This document shows positions 40,650-49,065 of a DNA stretch of 64,000 nucleotides, in pieces. Position numbers and translations under genes: made by a program. The notes under the pieces are model-generated. The model made no database searches, was not told the DNA's origin, and saw only the letters and a program-made list of their open reading frames with translations. Each line of letters opens with the position of its first letter. Positions within the stretch are counted from its first letter, which is position 1. The stretch covers positions 56,761 through 120,760 of the forward strand of contig NZ_JAVRHQ010000013.1 in the NCBI RefSeq assembly GCF_031846485.1. Reading direction: 5' to 3'. Source of the DNA: Autumnicola tepida (lineage in GTDB: Bacteria; Bacteroidota; Bacteroidia; Flavobacteriales; Flavobacteriaceae).

Positions 40650-42002
40650 ATGCGGACGAAGTCGATTAAGAAGAACAGGATAAATGTAGTTACCCTTGGC
40701 TGTAGTAAGAATGTTTACGACAGCGAGGTGTTAATGGGGCAGCTACGCGCCAATAAAAAGGACGTGGTGCACGAGGAAGAAGGAAATATTGTAGTAATAA
40801 ATACCTGCGGTTTTATAGATAATGCCAAGGAACAGTCGGTAAATACTATTCTGGAATTTGTTGAAAAGAAAGAGCAGGGCGAGGTGGACAAGGTTTTTGT
40901 TACCGGCTGTTTAAGTGAACGCTATAAGCCCGATTTACAAAAGGAAATTCCCAATGTGGACCAGTATTTTGGAACTACAGAATTACCCGGACTTCTTAAA
41001 GCCCTGGAAGCAGATTACAAACATGAACTTATTGGAGAGCGGTTAACCACTACTCCAAAGAACTACGCTTATTTAAAAATTGCTGAAGGTTGTGACCGTC
41101 CTTGCTCTTTCTGCGCCATTCCGCTCATGCGCGGCGGGCATAAATCAACGCCTATCGAAAATCTTGTGACTGAAGCTGAAAAACTTGCGGCTAACGGCGT
41201 AAAAGAACTTATACTTATTGCGCAGGATTTAACTTATTACGGCCTTGATCTATATAAGAAAAGAAATTTAGCTGAACTTCTTGAAAACCTTGTAAAGGTG
41301 GAGGGGATTGAATGGATTCGCCTGCACTACGCTTTTCCCACTGGCTTCCCTATGGATGTACTGGAGGTGATGAAGCGTGAGCCCAAAATTTGTAATTATC
41401 TTGATATTCCCCTTCAACATATTTCAGACGATTTACTGAAGTCTATGCGTCGTGGCACCACCCATAAAAAAACTACAGATTTGCTGAAGAAATTCCGAGC
41501 CAGGGTTCCGGAAATGGCAATCAGGACTACTCTTATTGTTGGTTATCCTGGGGAGACAGAAGCACATTTCCAGGAATTAAAAGAATGGGTGCAGGAAATG
41601 CGCTTTGAACGCCTGGGCTGTTTTACCTATTCCCATGAGGAAAATACCCATGCCTACAACCTGGAAGACAACGTGCCGCAGGAAGTAAAGCAGGAAAGGG
41701 CGAACGAAATTATGGAAATACAGTCGCAAATTTCCTGGGAACTTAATCAGCAGAAAATCGGTAAAACATTCAAAGTTATTATTGACCGGAAAGAAGGCAA
41801 TTATTTTATTGGCAGGACAGAAGCCGATTCTCCCGATGTGGATAATGAAGTCTTAATTGATGCAACTTCCGTTTACCTGAAGACGGGAGACTTTTACGAG
41901 GTGAAAATTACCGATGCCGCCGACTTTGATTTGTACGGGGAGCCGGTTGGTGTTAAAGCTGAAAAACCAACAAGGAAGGAAATTAAAGTTAGAAGCATTT
42001 AA
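40650..42002 (+). CDS. rimO: Ribosomal protein S12 methylthiotransferase RimO
   Basis: The 450-residue protein has an N-terminal UPF0004 domain (VVTLGCSKNVYDSEVLMGQL; VINTCGFIDNAKEQSVNTIL), the radical-SAM cysteines in EGCDRPCSFCAIPLMRGGH (C148, C152, C155) and a C-terminal TRAM domain. It adds a methylthio group to an aspartate of ribosomal protein S12, using two iron-sulfur clusters. The GCSKN start separates RimO from MiaB. Confidence 0.95.
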   Translation: MRTKSIKKNRINVVTLGCSKNVYDSEVLMGQLRANKKDVVHEEEGNIVVINTCGFIDNAKEQSVNTILEFVEKKEQGEVDKVFVTGCLSERYKPDLQKEIPNVDQYFGTTELPGLLKALEADYKHELIGERLTTTPKNYAYLKIAEGCDRPCSFCAIPLMRGGHKSTPIENLVTEAEKLAANGVKELILIAQDLTYYGLDLYKKRNLAELLENLVKVEGIEWIRLHYAFPTGFPMDVLEVMKREPKICNYLDIPLQHISDDLLKSMRRGTTHKKTTDLLKKFRARVPEMAIRTTLIVGYPGETEAHFQELKEWVQEMRFERLGCFTYSHEENTHAYNLEDNVPQEVKQERANEIMEIQSQISWELNQQKIGKTFKVIIDRKEGNYFIGRTEADSPDVDNEVLIDATSVYLKTGDFYEVKITDAADFDLYGEPVGVKAEKPTRKEIKVRSI

Positions 42003-42016
42003 TTTATTTTGTTATT

Positions 42017-42042
42017 TTAGAAATTCTTAGCAGAATTTCTAA
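42017..42042 (+). promoter_or_regulatory. Hairpin touching the start codon of the next gene
   Basis: TTAGAAATTCT (42017-42027), loop TAGC, AGAATTTCTAA (42032-42042) form an 11-bp perfect stem. The last A of the right arm is the A of the ATG at 42042. No T run follows on the plus strand, so it is not a normal terminator for rimO. It would cover the ribosome-binding region of the membrane paralogue gene. Confidence 0.5.
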
Positions 42043-42458
42043 TGACGAAAATTACCAAGCCACAACATTTTTTAAAACAGAACGCTACCTATCTCATGGG
42101 TGGCTTTTGGTTTTTCTTCGGAACGCTTTGTTATTTTCTCAAAACTGAAATGCCTTACGAAGCCTATATGATTATTGGATTGGGAGGTTTGGCGATTGGT
42201 TATTTTACCAGGAACTCTCGCGAAGAATATATTAAATGGAATGGTTACCAGATAAAATCAAAAGATCTTATAAACGGTGAAGTTGTTTATAAATGGACAG
42301 AAGTAGATCGCCTTATTTTTTCAGAAGGCCATTTAACCATTAAATCTGGTGAGGCTAATGGGATTATGCTGGAGTTGAAGGAATATAGGCGGGAAGATGT
42401 GGAGAAACTCCGCGCAGATTTATCAAATTTTACTCTGATTCAACCTGGTACATCATGA
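42042..42458 (+). CDS. Hypothetical membrane protein (paralogue 1)
   Basis: The 138-residue protein has two hydrophobic helices (about 16-33 and 40-55) and a soluble C-terminal part with alternating strands (YIKWNGYQIKSKDLINGEVVYKWTEVDRLIFSEGHLTIKSG), which resembles a PH-like (bPH) fold. It shares the plan of the next gene: MT(K/R)IT start, two helices, then E(Y)IKWN / EYIEWN and a closing LKEYRREDVEKLRADLSNF / LKGYSEEELQKLQLEFSDF. The function is unknown. It overlaps the next gene by four bases (ATGA). Confidence 0.7.
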   Translation: MTKITKPQHFLKQNATYLMGGFWFFFGTLCYFLKTEMPYEAYMIIGLGGLAIGYFTRNSREEYIKWNGYQIKSKDLINGEVVYKWTEVDRLIFSEGHLTIKSGEANGIMLELKEYRREDVEKLRADLSNFTLIQPGTS

Positions 42459-42895
42459 CCCGCATCACCCGAAAGACCGGCTTTTTTAAGAATAATCAAT
42501 TTTTGATTTTCGCAATCTTTTGGTTCCTGTTGGCCATAGCTATGTTTATTACTTCGAGCCTTGAGGAAAACGCTCCATGGTTTAGAAGATTTCTTCTTCC
42601 ATGCCTTTATTTAATTCCCTCAATTCTTTATTTTATAAGTGCTCTCCAGATTAAAGGCAAGAACTCAGAATACATTGAATGGAACGAGGAAAGGCTAATC
42701 GTGAAAAAGCAAGGAGAAAAACCAATAGAATATAAACTTTCTGATTTAAAGAATCTCACGGTTGCAAACAACGATCTTATCATCAAGGCACCGAAAGCTA
42801 CCGGCACTATGATGTCCCTTAAGGGGTATTCTGAAGAGGAACTTCAGAAATTGCAACTGGAATTTAGCGATTTTAACCGGCTTAAGCTATTGTAA
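42455..42895 (+). CDS. Hypothetical membrane protein (paralogue 2)
   Basis: The 146-residue protein begins MTRITRKTGFFK, has two membrane helices (about 16-34 and 45-65) and ends with the same kind of strand-rich domain and LKGYSEEELQKL helix as the gene before it. The two look like an old tandem duplication. Its end overlaps the aldolase gene tail to tail by 14 bp. Confidence 0.7.
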   Translation: MTRITRKTGFFKNNQFLIFAIFWFLLAIAMFITSSLEENAPWFRRFLLPCLYLIPSILYFISALQIKGKNSEYIEWNEERLIVKKQGEKPIEYKLSDLKNLTVANNDLIIKAPKATGTMMSLKGYSEEELQKLQLEFSDFNRLKLL

Positions 42896-43940
42896 TATCT
42901 TTCTGAAGATAAACTTCCTGTACACTTTGTAAAATATCGACACCTTCTTTTAATGGCCGCTGAAATGCTTTTCTTCCCATTATAAGTCCGCAGCCTCCGG
43001 CACGTTTATTAATAACAGCAGTTCTCACCGCTTCTTTATGATCTGATTCTCCTTTAGATCCACCCCCGGAATTAATCAACCCGATTTTTCCCATGTAACA
43101 ATTAGCTACCTGTAACCGGCAGAGGTCGATGGGATGGTCTGTTGCCAGACTTTCGTACATTTCGTCTTCATATTTGGCAAATTTTATCTTTTTAAAGCCA
43201 TAGTTGGTAGTTGGTAGTTTCTGCTTTATAATATCAGCTTTTATAGTTACCCCAATATGGTTTGCCTGGCCGGTAAGATCGGCCGCGGTATGAAAATCTT
43301 CTTCATCGGTTTTAAAATCATTGTTTCGGGTGTAGCACCACAGTATAGTGGCCATTCCTAATTGGTGGGCTTCTTCAAAAGCAGCGGCTATTTCCTGGAT
43401 CTGTCGGTTACTCTCTGGCGATCCAAAATATATGGTGGCGCCTATTGCCGTGGCGCCCATATTCCAGGCTTCTTTTACTGTTCCGTAGGGAATCTGGTCG
43501 TATTTATTAGGGTAGGTAAGAAGTTCGTTATGATTTATCTTCACGATAAAAGGAATTTTGTGGGCATACTTTCTGGAATGTAATGCCAAAGCTCCAAAAG
43601 TGGAAGCCACACCATTGCAACCGGCTTCTATAGCTAGTTTTACAATGTTTTCAGGATCAAAATAATCCTGGTTTTTATAGAAAGAGAATGCTGCAGAATG
43701 TTCTATGCCCTGGTCAATTGGCAGGATGTTTATATAGCCTGTTCCGCCCAAAGCGCCATGACTATAAAGATGGTTAAGGCTTCTTAACACCTGCGGGTTG
43801 CGATCGCTTTCCCTAAAATTATCCACGCTGTTTGGCCCCGGAATTTCGAGCCGCTCTTTTTTGATTTTTTCGCTTTTATAGTTCAGGTAATAATCTGCGT
43901 CTTTGCCTAATATTTCTGCTATTTTATCTGTAGTACTCAT
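42882..43940 (-). CDS. fbaB: Fructose-bisphosphate aldolase class I (DhnA/FbaB type)
   Basis: The 352-residue protein belongs to the archaeal-type class I aldolases (DhnA/FbaB). It shows ILPIDQGIEHSAAFSFYKN near residue 66, the PFIVKINHNE segment near 130 with a likely Schiff-base or active-site lysine, and GLINSGGGSKGESDHKEAVRTAVINKRAGGCGLIMGRKAF with the phosphate-binding glycines. It splits fructose 1,6-bisphosphate without a metal. It is upstream of no close partner. Confidence 0.93.
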   Translation of the reverse strand: MSTTDKIAEILGKDADYYLNYKSEKIKKERLEIPGPNSVDNFRESDRNPQVLRSLNHLYSHGALGGTGYINILPIDQGIEHSAAFSFYKNQDYFDPENIVKLAIEAGCNGVASTFGALALHSRKYAHKIPFIVKINHNELLTYPNKYDQIPYGTVKEAWNMGATAIGATIYFGSPESNRQIQEIAAAFEEAHQLGMATILWCYTRNNDFKTDEEDFHTAADLTGQANHIGVTIKADIIKQKLPTTNYGFKKIKFAKYEDEMYESLATDHPIDLCRLQVANCYMGKIGLINSGGGSKGESDHKEAVRTAVINKRAGGCGLIMGRKAFQRPLKEGVDILQSVQEVYLQKDITIA

Positions 43941-43966
43941 AATCTTATCTGATTTATTGTATTTAT

Positions 43967-45268
43967 TTATATCCCGAAAGGATAAGTTTCCGGGATAAGT
44001 TCACCATTTGGTTTTAGTTTAAGAGGATGTAAAGCTTTTGTTTCATCTATAAAAAGAAAAGCGTCATAACGTTCTGAAACTTTTGAGGGCACATAATTCC
44101 CCCTTTCCCAGTCAGGATCGTAAACTACTCCTATGGCCCGATGGCCTATTCTTTCTGAAAAGGTTTCAGCTAATTCCTTGTTTTCATCAAAAATGATGAG
44201 TTTATCCTTAGGATCATATTGGTGCAGGAAGTTTTCAAGACTGTTTTCAATTCCCTCCGGTACACGCATTTTCTTCATAGGAGCGCCCCAGCTGTTTCCG
44301 GCCATCACAGAGCCTTTATAAGAACCGAAGCCTGCCAGCACCACGCCATCTTTCTTATGCTGCTCCCTTACCAGTTGCCCCACATTCAGCAGGCCGTTGG
44401 AAGCCATTCCCGTGGCACGGGCATCCCCAATATGGGTGTTGTGTTCCCAAACAATTACTTTAGCATTGTCATCATGATAATCCATTAGCGTGTTTAAAGT
44501 TTCCACCATATGCCGGTCACGCACATTCCAGGAATCATCGCCAAAACCTGCCATGGCTTCATAATACTTTTCAGCATTGGCCATCACCAGGGCATTAATT
44601 TCAGCATTGAGATCGGCTTCCTTTTCTGTATCATATTTATGGGAATTTTGCCGAACCTCTTTCAGCAGCTTTATAACTTCATCTTTGCAACCTTCTTTAG
44701 CCGATCTAAAAACGGAAGCATACGAATCCCGTGCTTTATAAGGTTCAAAACACTGGAAGGCATTTTTTGCCAGTTTAGCCGTTTCGGGATCTTCCTTTTC
44801 CAGGTAATCCACGATAATTTCCATAGAATCCCACAGGCTATAAACATCCAGCCCATAAAATCCTGCTTTGTTTTTGTCTTCCCTGCCGCGGTTGTATTGT
44901 TTAAGCCAGCTGGCAAAAGCGGCAATTTCCCAATTGGCCCACATCCAGGTTGGCCAGCGGTCAAATTCCTTAAGAACGTCCTGTATGTTTTCTCCGGAAT
45001 CTGGATAATCCTTTATCCATTTGTTGATTTTATAACAATCGGGCCAATCTCCTTCAACAGCTATAAAAGAAAATCCTTTTTCTTCAATAAGGCGTTTGGA
45101 AATTTTGGCCCGCCAGGTATAATATTCATGCGTGCCATGGCTGGCCTCGCCCAATAATATATACCTGGAATCCCCAATTCTCTCCAGTAACGGGTCCAGG
45201 TCTTCGGAATTGTTTAAGGGGTGGTAGTATTTTTCCAAATCCTTTTTTTCAGTCTTCACAGATATCAT
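43967..45268 (-). CDS. Erythromycin esterase superfamily protein
   Basis: The 433-residue protein has the family motifs LLGEASHGTHEYYTWRAKISKRLIEEKGFSFIAVEGDWPD (about 35-75), KVIVWEHNTHIGDARATGM near 270-290 and VVLAGFGSYKGSVMAG. Only a few members (EreA, EreB) open macrolide rings; most chromosomal members have unknown hydrolase roles. It should not be read as a resistance gene. No signal peptide is visible. It lies 26 bp before fbaB on the same strand. Confidence 0.88.
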   Translation of the reverse strand: MISVKTEKKDLEKYYHPLNNSEDLDPLLERIGDSRYILLGEASHGTHEYYTWRAKISKRLIEEKGFSFIAVEGDWPDCYKINKWIKDYPDSGENIQDVLKEFDRWPTWMWANWEIAAFASWLKQYNRGREDKNKAGFYGLDVYSLWDSMEIIVDYLEKEDPETAKLAKNAFQCFEPYKARDSYASVFRSAKEGCKDEVIKLLKEVRQNSHKYDTEKEADLNAEINALVMANAEKYYEAMAGFGDDSWNVRDRHMVETLNTLMDYHDDNAKVIVWEHNTHIGDARATGMASNGLLNVGQLVREQHKKDGVVLAGFGSYKGSVMAGNSWGAPMKKMRVPEGIENSLENFLHQYDPKDKLIIFDENKELAETFSERIGHRAIGVVYDPDWERGNYVPSKVSERYDAFLFIDETKALHPLKLKPNGELIPETYPFGI

Positions 45269-45357
45269 CTTCCCGGGTTTTTGGTTTATCCTGAAGTTAA
45301 GGAATTTGGAAAAGGAAGCCGAATACCGGACTTATAAAAAAACCATAAAAATAAAGG

Positions 45358-46062
45358 CTAAGAGCCGGAAGCGGTTTTATTTCTTCTTTTTCTCACATCT
45401 ATAAAAATGTAAATGGCATAAGCAACCAGCCCCGCACCGCCAATCCAGTACATCCCGTCTTCCAGGGTATCAATATCTTCAGAAAAATAAGCGATAGCAA
45501 TAGACAGGGGAAGCATACCAGTAAAAGTTGCCAGCATAAATTTTTTAAATTTCATCTCCAGGATGCCCGCTATAAAACTTATAGAATCGTTAGAAAGAAA
45601 AGGAGAAATACGGAAAAGGATAACGGAAACGAAAGAATAATTGGTAATCCAGAAATCCATTTTTTGAAGTTTTTCCTCACCTATTATCTTCCGGACAACA
45701 TTTTCAAGTTTGGTGCCTATATAATAACCAATTGCAGAAGCCAGCATCACGCCGGTCATACCTATAAGGATGCCCCACCAAAAACCGTAGGCCATAACCG
45801 CAATAATAATAGGAAGCCAGGAAGGAAAAAAGATCAGGAACATTTGAAGAATGATAAAGATGATAATGGCAATTGGTCCCCAGATTCCAAACTGCTGAAA
45901 ATATTGATGGGTTTCTTGAGTATTTCCATTCAGGATTACGCCTATCGTCTCATCTATAAAGGCTTCAAAAGAAGGAAAAATAAAATAGGAAAAAACAAGC
46001 CCGAGAATAATGGTGCCGGAAAGGATGAATGATAGATATTTGGGCAAAGTGTGCTTCTTCAA
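45358..46062 (-). CDS. TVP38/TMEM64 (VTT, DedA-like) membrane protein
   Basis: The 234-residue protein has about five hydrophobic segments and the VTT-domain pattern: FPSWLPIIIAVMAYGFWWGILIGMTGVMLASAIGYYIGTKL (about 74-115) and then VILFRISPFLSNDSISFIAGILEMKFKKF (about 149-177), the conserved R-x-x-P-F motif. Relatives move lipids across membranes or act in envelope stability. The specific role is unknown. Confidence 0.88.
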   Translation of the reverse strand: MKKHTLPKYLSFILSGTIILGLVFSYFIFPSFEAFIDETIGVILNGNTQETHQYFQQFGIWGPIAIIIFIILQMFLIFFPSWLPIIIAVMAYGFWWGILIGMTGVMLASAIGYYIGTKLENVVRKIIGEEKLQKMDFWITNYSFVSVILFRISPFLSNDSISFIAGILEMKFKKFMLATFTGMLPLSIAIAYFSEDIDTLEDGMYWIGGAGLVAYAIYIFIDVRKRRNKTASGS

Positions 46063-46222
46063 AGCTGTTCGTAGATTTTCTATTAAAGCTACTAAAAACT
46101 TGCTTTGCGTACCTATAAAGAAAATTTAAACTTGCCTTTGAATGCACAAACATAGAATTTCCGCATAAAAAAAGCGGGACAAATTTCTGCACTGCTTTTT
46201 CAATCTTAAAATTCTTCTGGAT

Positions 46223-49042
46223 CTATTCTTCTTCAGGATTCAGCAGAATGGGTTCTCCATAGCCAAGATCTTTAAGTTTTTCCAGCTGTGTTTCAGCATC
46301 GCCCACTATTACATAATACATCCTGTCCGGATCCACATATTTTTCGGCGAGTTCTTTAATCTGCTGCAAGGTCATATTTTCCACCATTTCCTCCCGTTGC
46401 TTAATAAAATCATTATCAAGTCCATAATTGCTTATATCGCTAAGCATATCGAGTTTGGAATTTAGCGTTTCAAACTTCCTGGCGTTACTTTTAATCATAT
46501 AGCCTTTGGTAACCTCCAGATCGTTCCGGTTAAAACTTTCAGGATATTTTTGCAGAATGTCCTGTATAAGTTTGGCGGCATCCCCGGTAATATTGGAACG
46601 AACGCCGGTAGAAATCATAAACGGCCCCGTATTTTTATCTCCGTAAAACCCGGAACGTATTCCATAGGTATAGCCTTTTCCTTCCCTTAGTTCCTGGGTG
46701 AGTTGTGAAGCAAAACTACCACCGCCAAGCCTGTAGTTCATTACTTCAGCAGGATAAAAATCTTCATCATTTGCAGCCAGGGCAGGTGTTCCAAAGCGGA
46801 AGATGGATTGTTTTGCACCAGGCACATCGTAAAAATATACCTGGGATTGCTCCGGCATTTCCGGCTGTGGCAGATCAGGAATTTCCACGTTTTTAACCTG
46901 CCAGTTGGCGGCCAGGCCTTTTATAGGCGCTACAGCTTCCTCCTGATCCAGCGCTCCCACCACTAGAAAGGAAGCGCTTAAAGGGGAAAGATTATTGCTA
47001 TAGTAATCTTTAAGGTCCTGTAGCCTAATATTTTCTACTGAAGTTTTTGTGCCCAGGTTGTTGTGCGAAAGAATATTGTCCTTCCCATAGATAACTTTTC
47101 TAAATTCATTGCTGGCAATGCTGTTGGGATCTGCTTTCATTTGTTGGATCCTGCTTAACACCTGCTGTTTTGCCAGTTTAAATTCTTCTTCGTCCCATCT
47201 TGGCTCCAGCAGGATTTCTTTTACCAGGGCTATGGTTTGGTCGTAGTTTTTTGCCAGGGTACTCCCGCTTAAAGTAATTTTTTCATCCCCGGCATTCACC
47301 CGGATATCAGAGCCTAAAAGTTCTATGGCTTCCTCAAGTTCCCGGGGCGTTTTATTCGCCGTTCCTTTAGTCATGATCTCTGCGAGCAGGTTGGAAACCC
47401 CGACTTTATTTTCATTTTCCAGAAGAAGTCCGCCCGGCATTTCCAGTGAAAATTTTACAAGAGGCACCTCAGTATTGCTTATTCCCAGGATTTTTAAGCC
47501 TGAAGGAAGGTTGGTTTTCCAGATTTCGGGTTCAATTAGCTCCGGTTTTTCCCCGTATGGCGGTTCTACGCTCCGGTCAAACGAAGAAGGGGTTTTCTCA
47601 TAAGCCACATCGGCATTAAGGTCGAAGTTTCCTTCAGCGCCTTCCACAATTTTTTCTTCAACAACTTCGGCTTCTTCTGAATTTTCCAAAGCCAGTTCCA
47701 CCTGGCCTTTTGGCACAAAACTGGTCGCTACAAAAGGCTTGTCCTTTATGTATTTTTCATATACCCGCATCACATCTTCCGCGGTAACGGCAAGTATTTT
47801 GTCTACTTCTTTATTGATATAATTAGGGTCATTGGCAAAAATCTTATATTGTGCAAGCTGAAAACCTTTTCCCAGTACACTGGAAATACTGTTGTAGAAG
47901 TTGGTTTCCTGGCCGGCTTTAATTCTTTTTAAATCCTTCTGCGGAATGCCTTCCTTTTCAAATTCCGCGAAGGTTTCTTCAATGGCTGCTTTAACTGAAT
48001 CTAAATCTTTACCATCATAGGCAGTAACCTGAAGCATTAGCTGCCCGGCAAGTTCAGAGGTGTAATTGTACATACTCACCCTGCCGGTAAGTTGTTTGTC
48101 TTCAACAAGGCTTTGATAAAGCGGCGCATTTTTTCCTTCTGAAAGATATGTGGTCAACAAATCGAGCGCATAGGAATCTTCAGCATAAGAATAAACCGTA
48201 GGCCATGCCATGGTAAGCTCTGCTAAATTGGCAAAATTGTCTTCGTAATAAAGTTTCTTTGTTTCCTCCAGGCTCACAGGTTGCTTCTCCTGGCGCTTTA
48301 TCTCCTCTCCGGAAGGGATTTCGTCAAAATACTTATGAACCCATTCCTTTGCCTGGGCTTTGTCAAAATCTCCTGCGATAGTTAGCGTGACATTATTTGG
48401 CACATACCATCTATTGTAAAAATCTTTTACATCCTGTAAAGTGGCATTTTGAAGGTCTTCCAGGGAGCCTATCACTTCCCAGTTGTAGGGATGGCCTTCG
48501 GGATAAAGGTTTTTGTCTATCACATACATGGTATGCCCGTATGGGGCATTATCTACCCGTTGCCTTTTTTCGTTCTTTACCACCTCTTTTTCCTTGGCAA
48601 GCACAGGTTCGGTTACGGTATTTATAAAGTATCCCAGTTTGTCAGCTTCTGCCCAGATCATCTTTTCCAGGGCATCGTTGGGCACCGTCTGGAAATAATT
48701 GGTGCGGTCTCTGCTGGTAGAACCATTGGCGCCAGAGCCACCAATCCTTGCACTCATTTTGTCCAGCCCGCCTTTCCCCAGGTTTTCAGATTCCAGGAAC
48801 AGCAAATGTTCAAATAAATGCGCAAACCCGGTGCGTCCTTCTTTTTCACGGGCAGAACCTACATGGGCGGTCAGGGCCACGGCAACCACGGGGTCAGATT
48901 TATCTACATGAAGAATAACATTCAAACCGTTCTTTAGGGTGAATGATTCAAAATCCACATTAAATTTTTCCGGGTTTTCCTGAGCGGATAGCGTAATGCC
49001 AGAGATGAAAACAAAAAGGTATAAAAATCTTGATATAGTCAT
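46223..49042 (-). CDS. M16 family metallopeptidase, periplasmic, two-domain
   Basis: The 939-residue protein has a signal peptide ending near residue 20 (LSAQ) and two M16 halves. The first is active, with the inverted zinc motif HLFEH (H75, E78, H79) and the later acid helix EKEVVKNEKRQR. The second half (from about 500) starts AEIMTKGTANKTPRELEEAIE and has no zinc motif, as in the clamshell M16 pairs. It should degrade short peptides in the periplasm. An M14 peptidase gene lies 23 bp upstream, so they form a likely operon. Confidence 0.92.
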   Translation of the reverse strand: MTISRFLYLFVFISGITLSAQENPEKFNVDFESFTLKNGLNVILHVDKSDPVVAVALTAHVGSAREKEGRTGFAHLFEHLLFLESENLGKGGLDKMSARIGGSGANGSTSRDRTNYFQTVPNDALEKMIWAEADKLGYFINTVTEPVLAKEKEVVKNEKRQRVDNAPYGHTMYVIDKNLYPEGHPYNWEVIGSLEDLQNATLQDVKDFYNRWYVPNNVTLTIAGDFDKAQAKEWVHKYFDEIPSGEEIKRQEKQPVSLEETKKLYYEDNFANLAELTMAWPTVYSYAEDSYALDLLTTYLSEGKNAPLYQSLVEDKQLTGRVSMYNYTSELAGQLMLQVTAYDGKDLDSVKAAIEETFAEFEKEGIPQKDLKRIKAGQETNFYNSISSVLGKGFQLAQYKIFANDPNYINKEVDKILAVTAEDVMRVYEKYIKDKPFVATSFVPKGQVELALENSEEAEVVEEKIVEGAEGNFDLNADVAYEKTPSSFDRSVEPPYGEKPELIEPEIWKTNLPSGLKILGISNTEVPLVKFSLEMPGGLLLENENKVGVSNLLAEIMTKGTANKTPRELEEAIELLGSDIRVNAGDEKITLSGSTLAKNYDQTIALVKEILLEPRWDEEEFKLAKQQVLSRIQQMKADPNSIASNEFRKVIYGKDNILSHNNLGTKTSVENIRLQDLKDYYSNNLSPLSASFLVVGALDQEEAVAPIKGLAANWQVKNVEIPDLPQPEMPEQSQVYFYDVPGAKQSIFRFGTPALAANDEDFYPAEVMNYRLGGGSFASQLTQELREGKGYTYGIRSGFYGDKNTGPFMISTGVRSNITGDAAKLIQDILQKYPESFNRNDLEVTKGYMIKSNARKFETLNSKLDMLSDISNYGLDNDFIKQREEMVENMTLQQIKELAEKYVDPDRMYYVIVGDAETQLEKLKDLGYGEPILLNPEEE

Positions 49043-49065
49043 TGATTAAATAAGGATTATAAGAA

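Noticed and set aside
43967..45268. A macrolide resistance gene
   Set aside because: The protein is in the erythromycin esterase superfamily, but most chromosomal members are not macrolide esterases, and the context (aldolase, VTT protein) is housekeeping.
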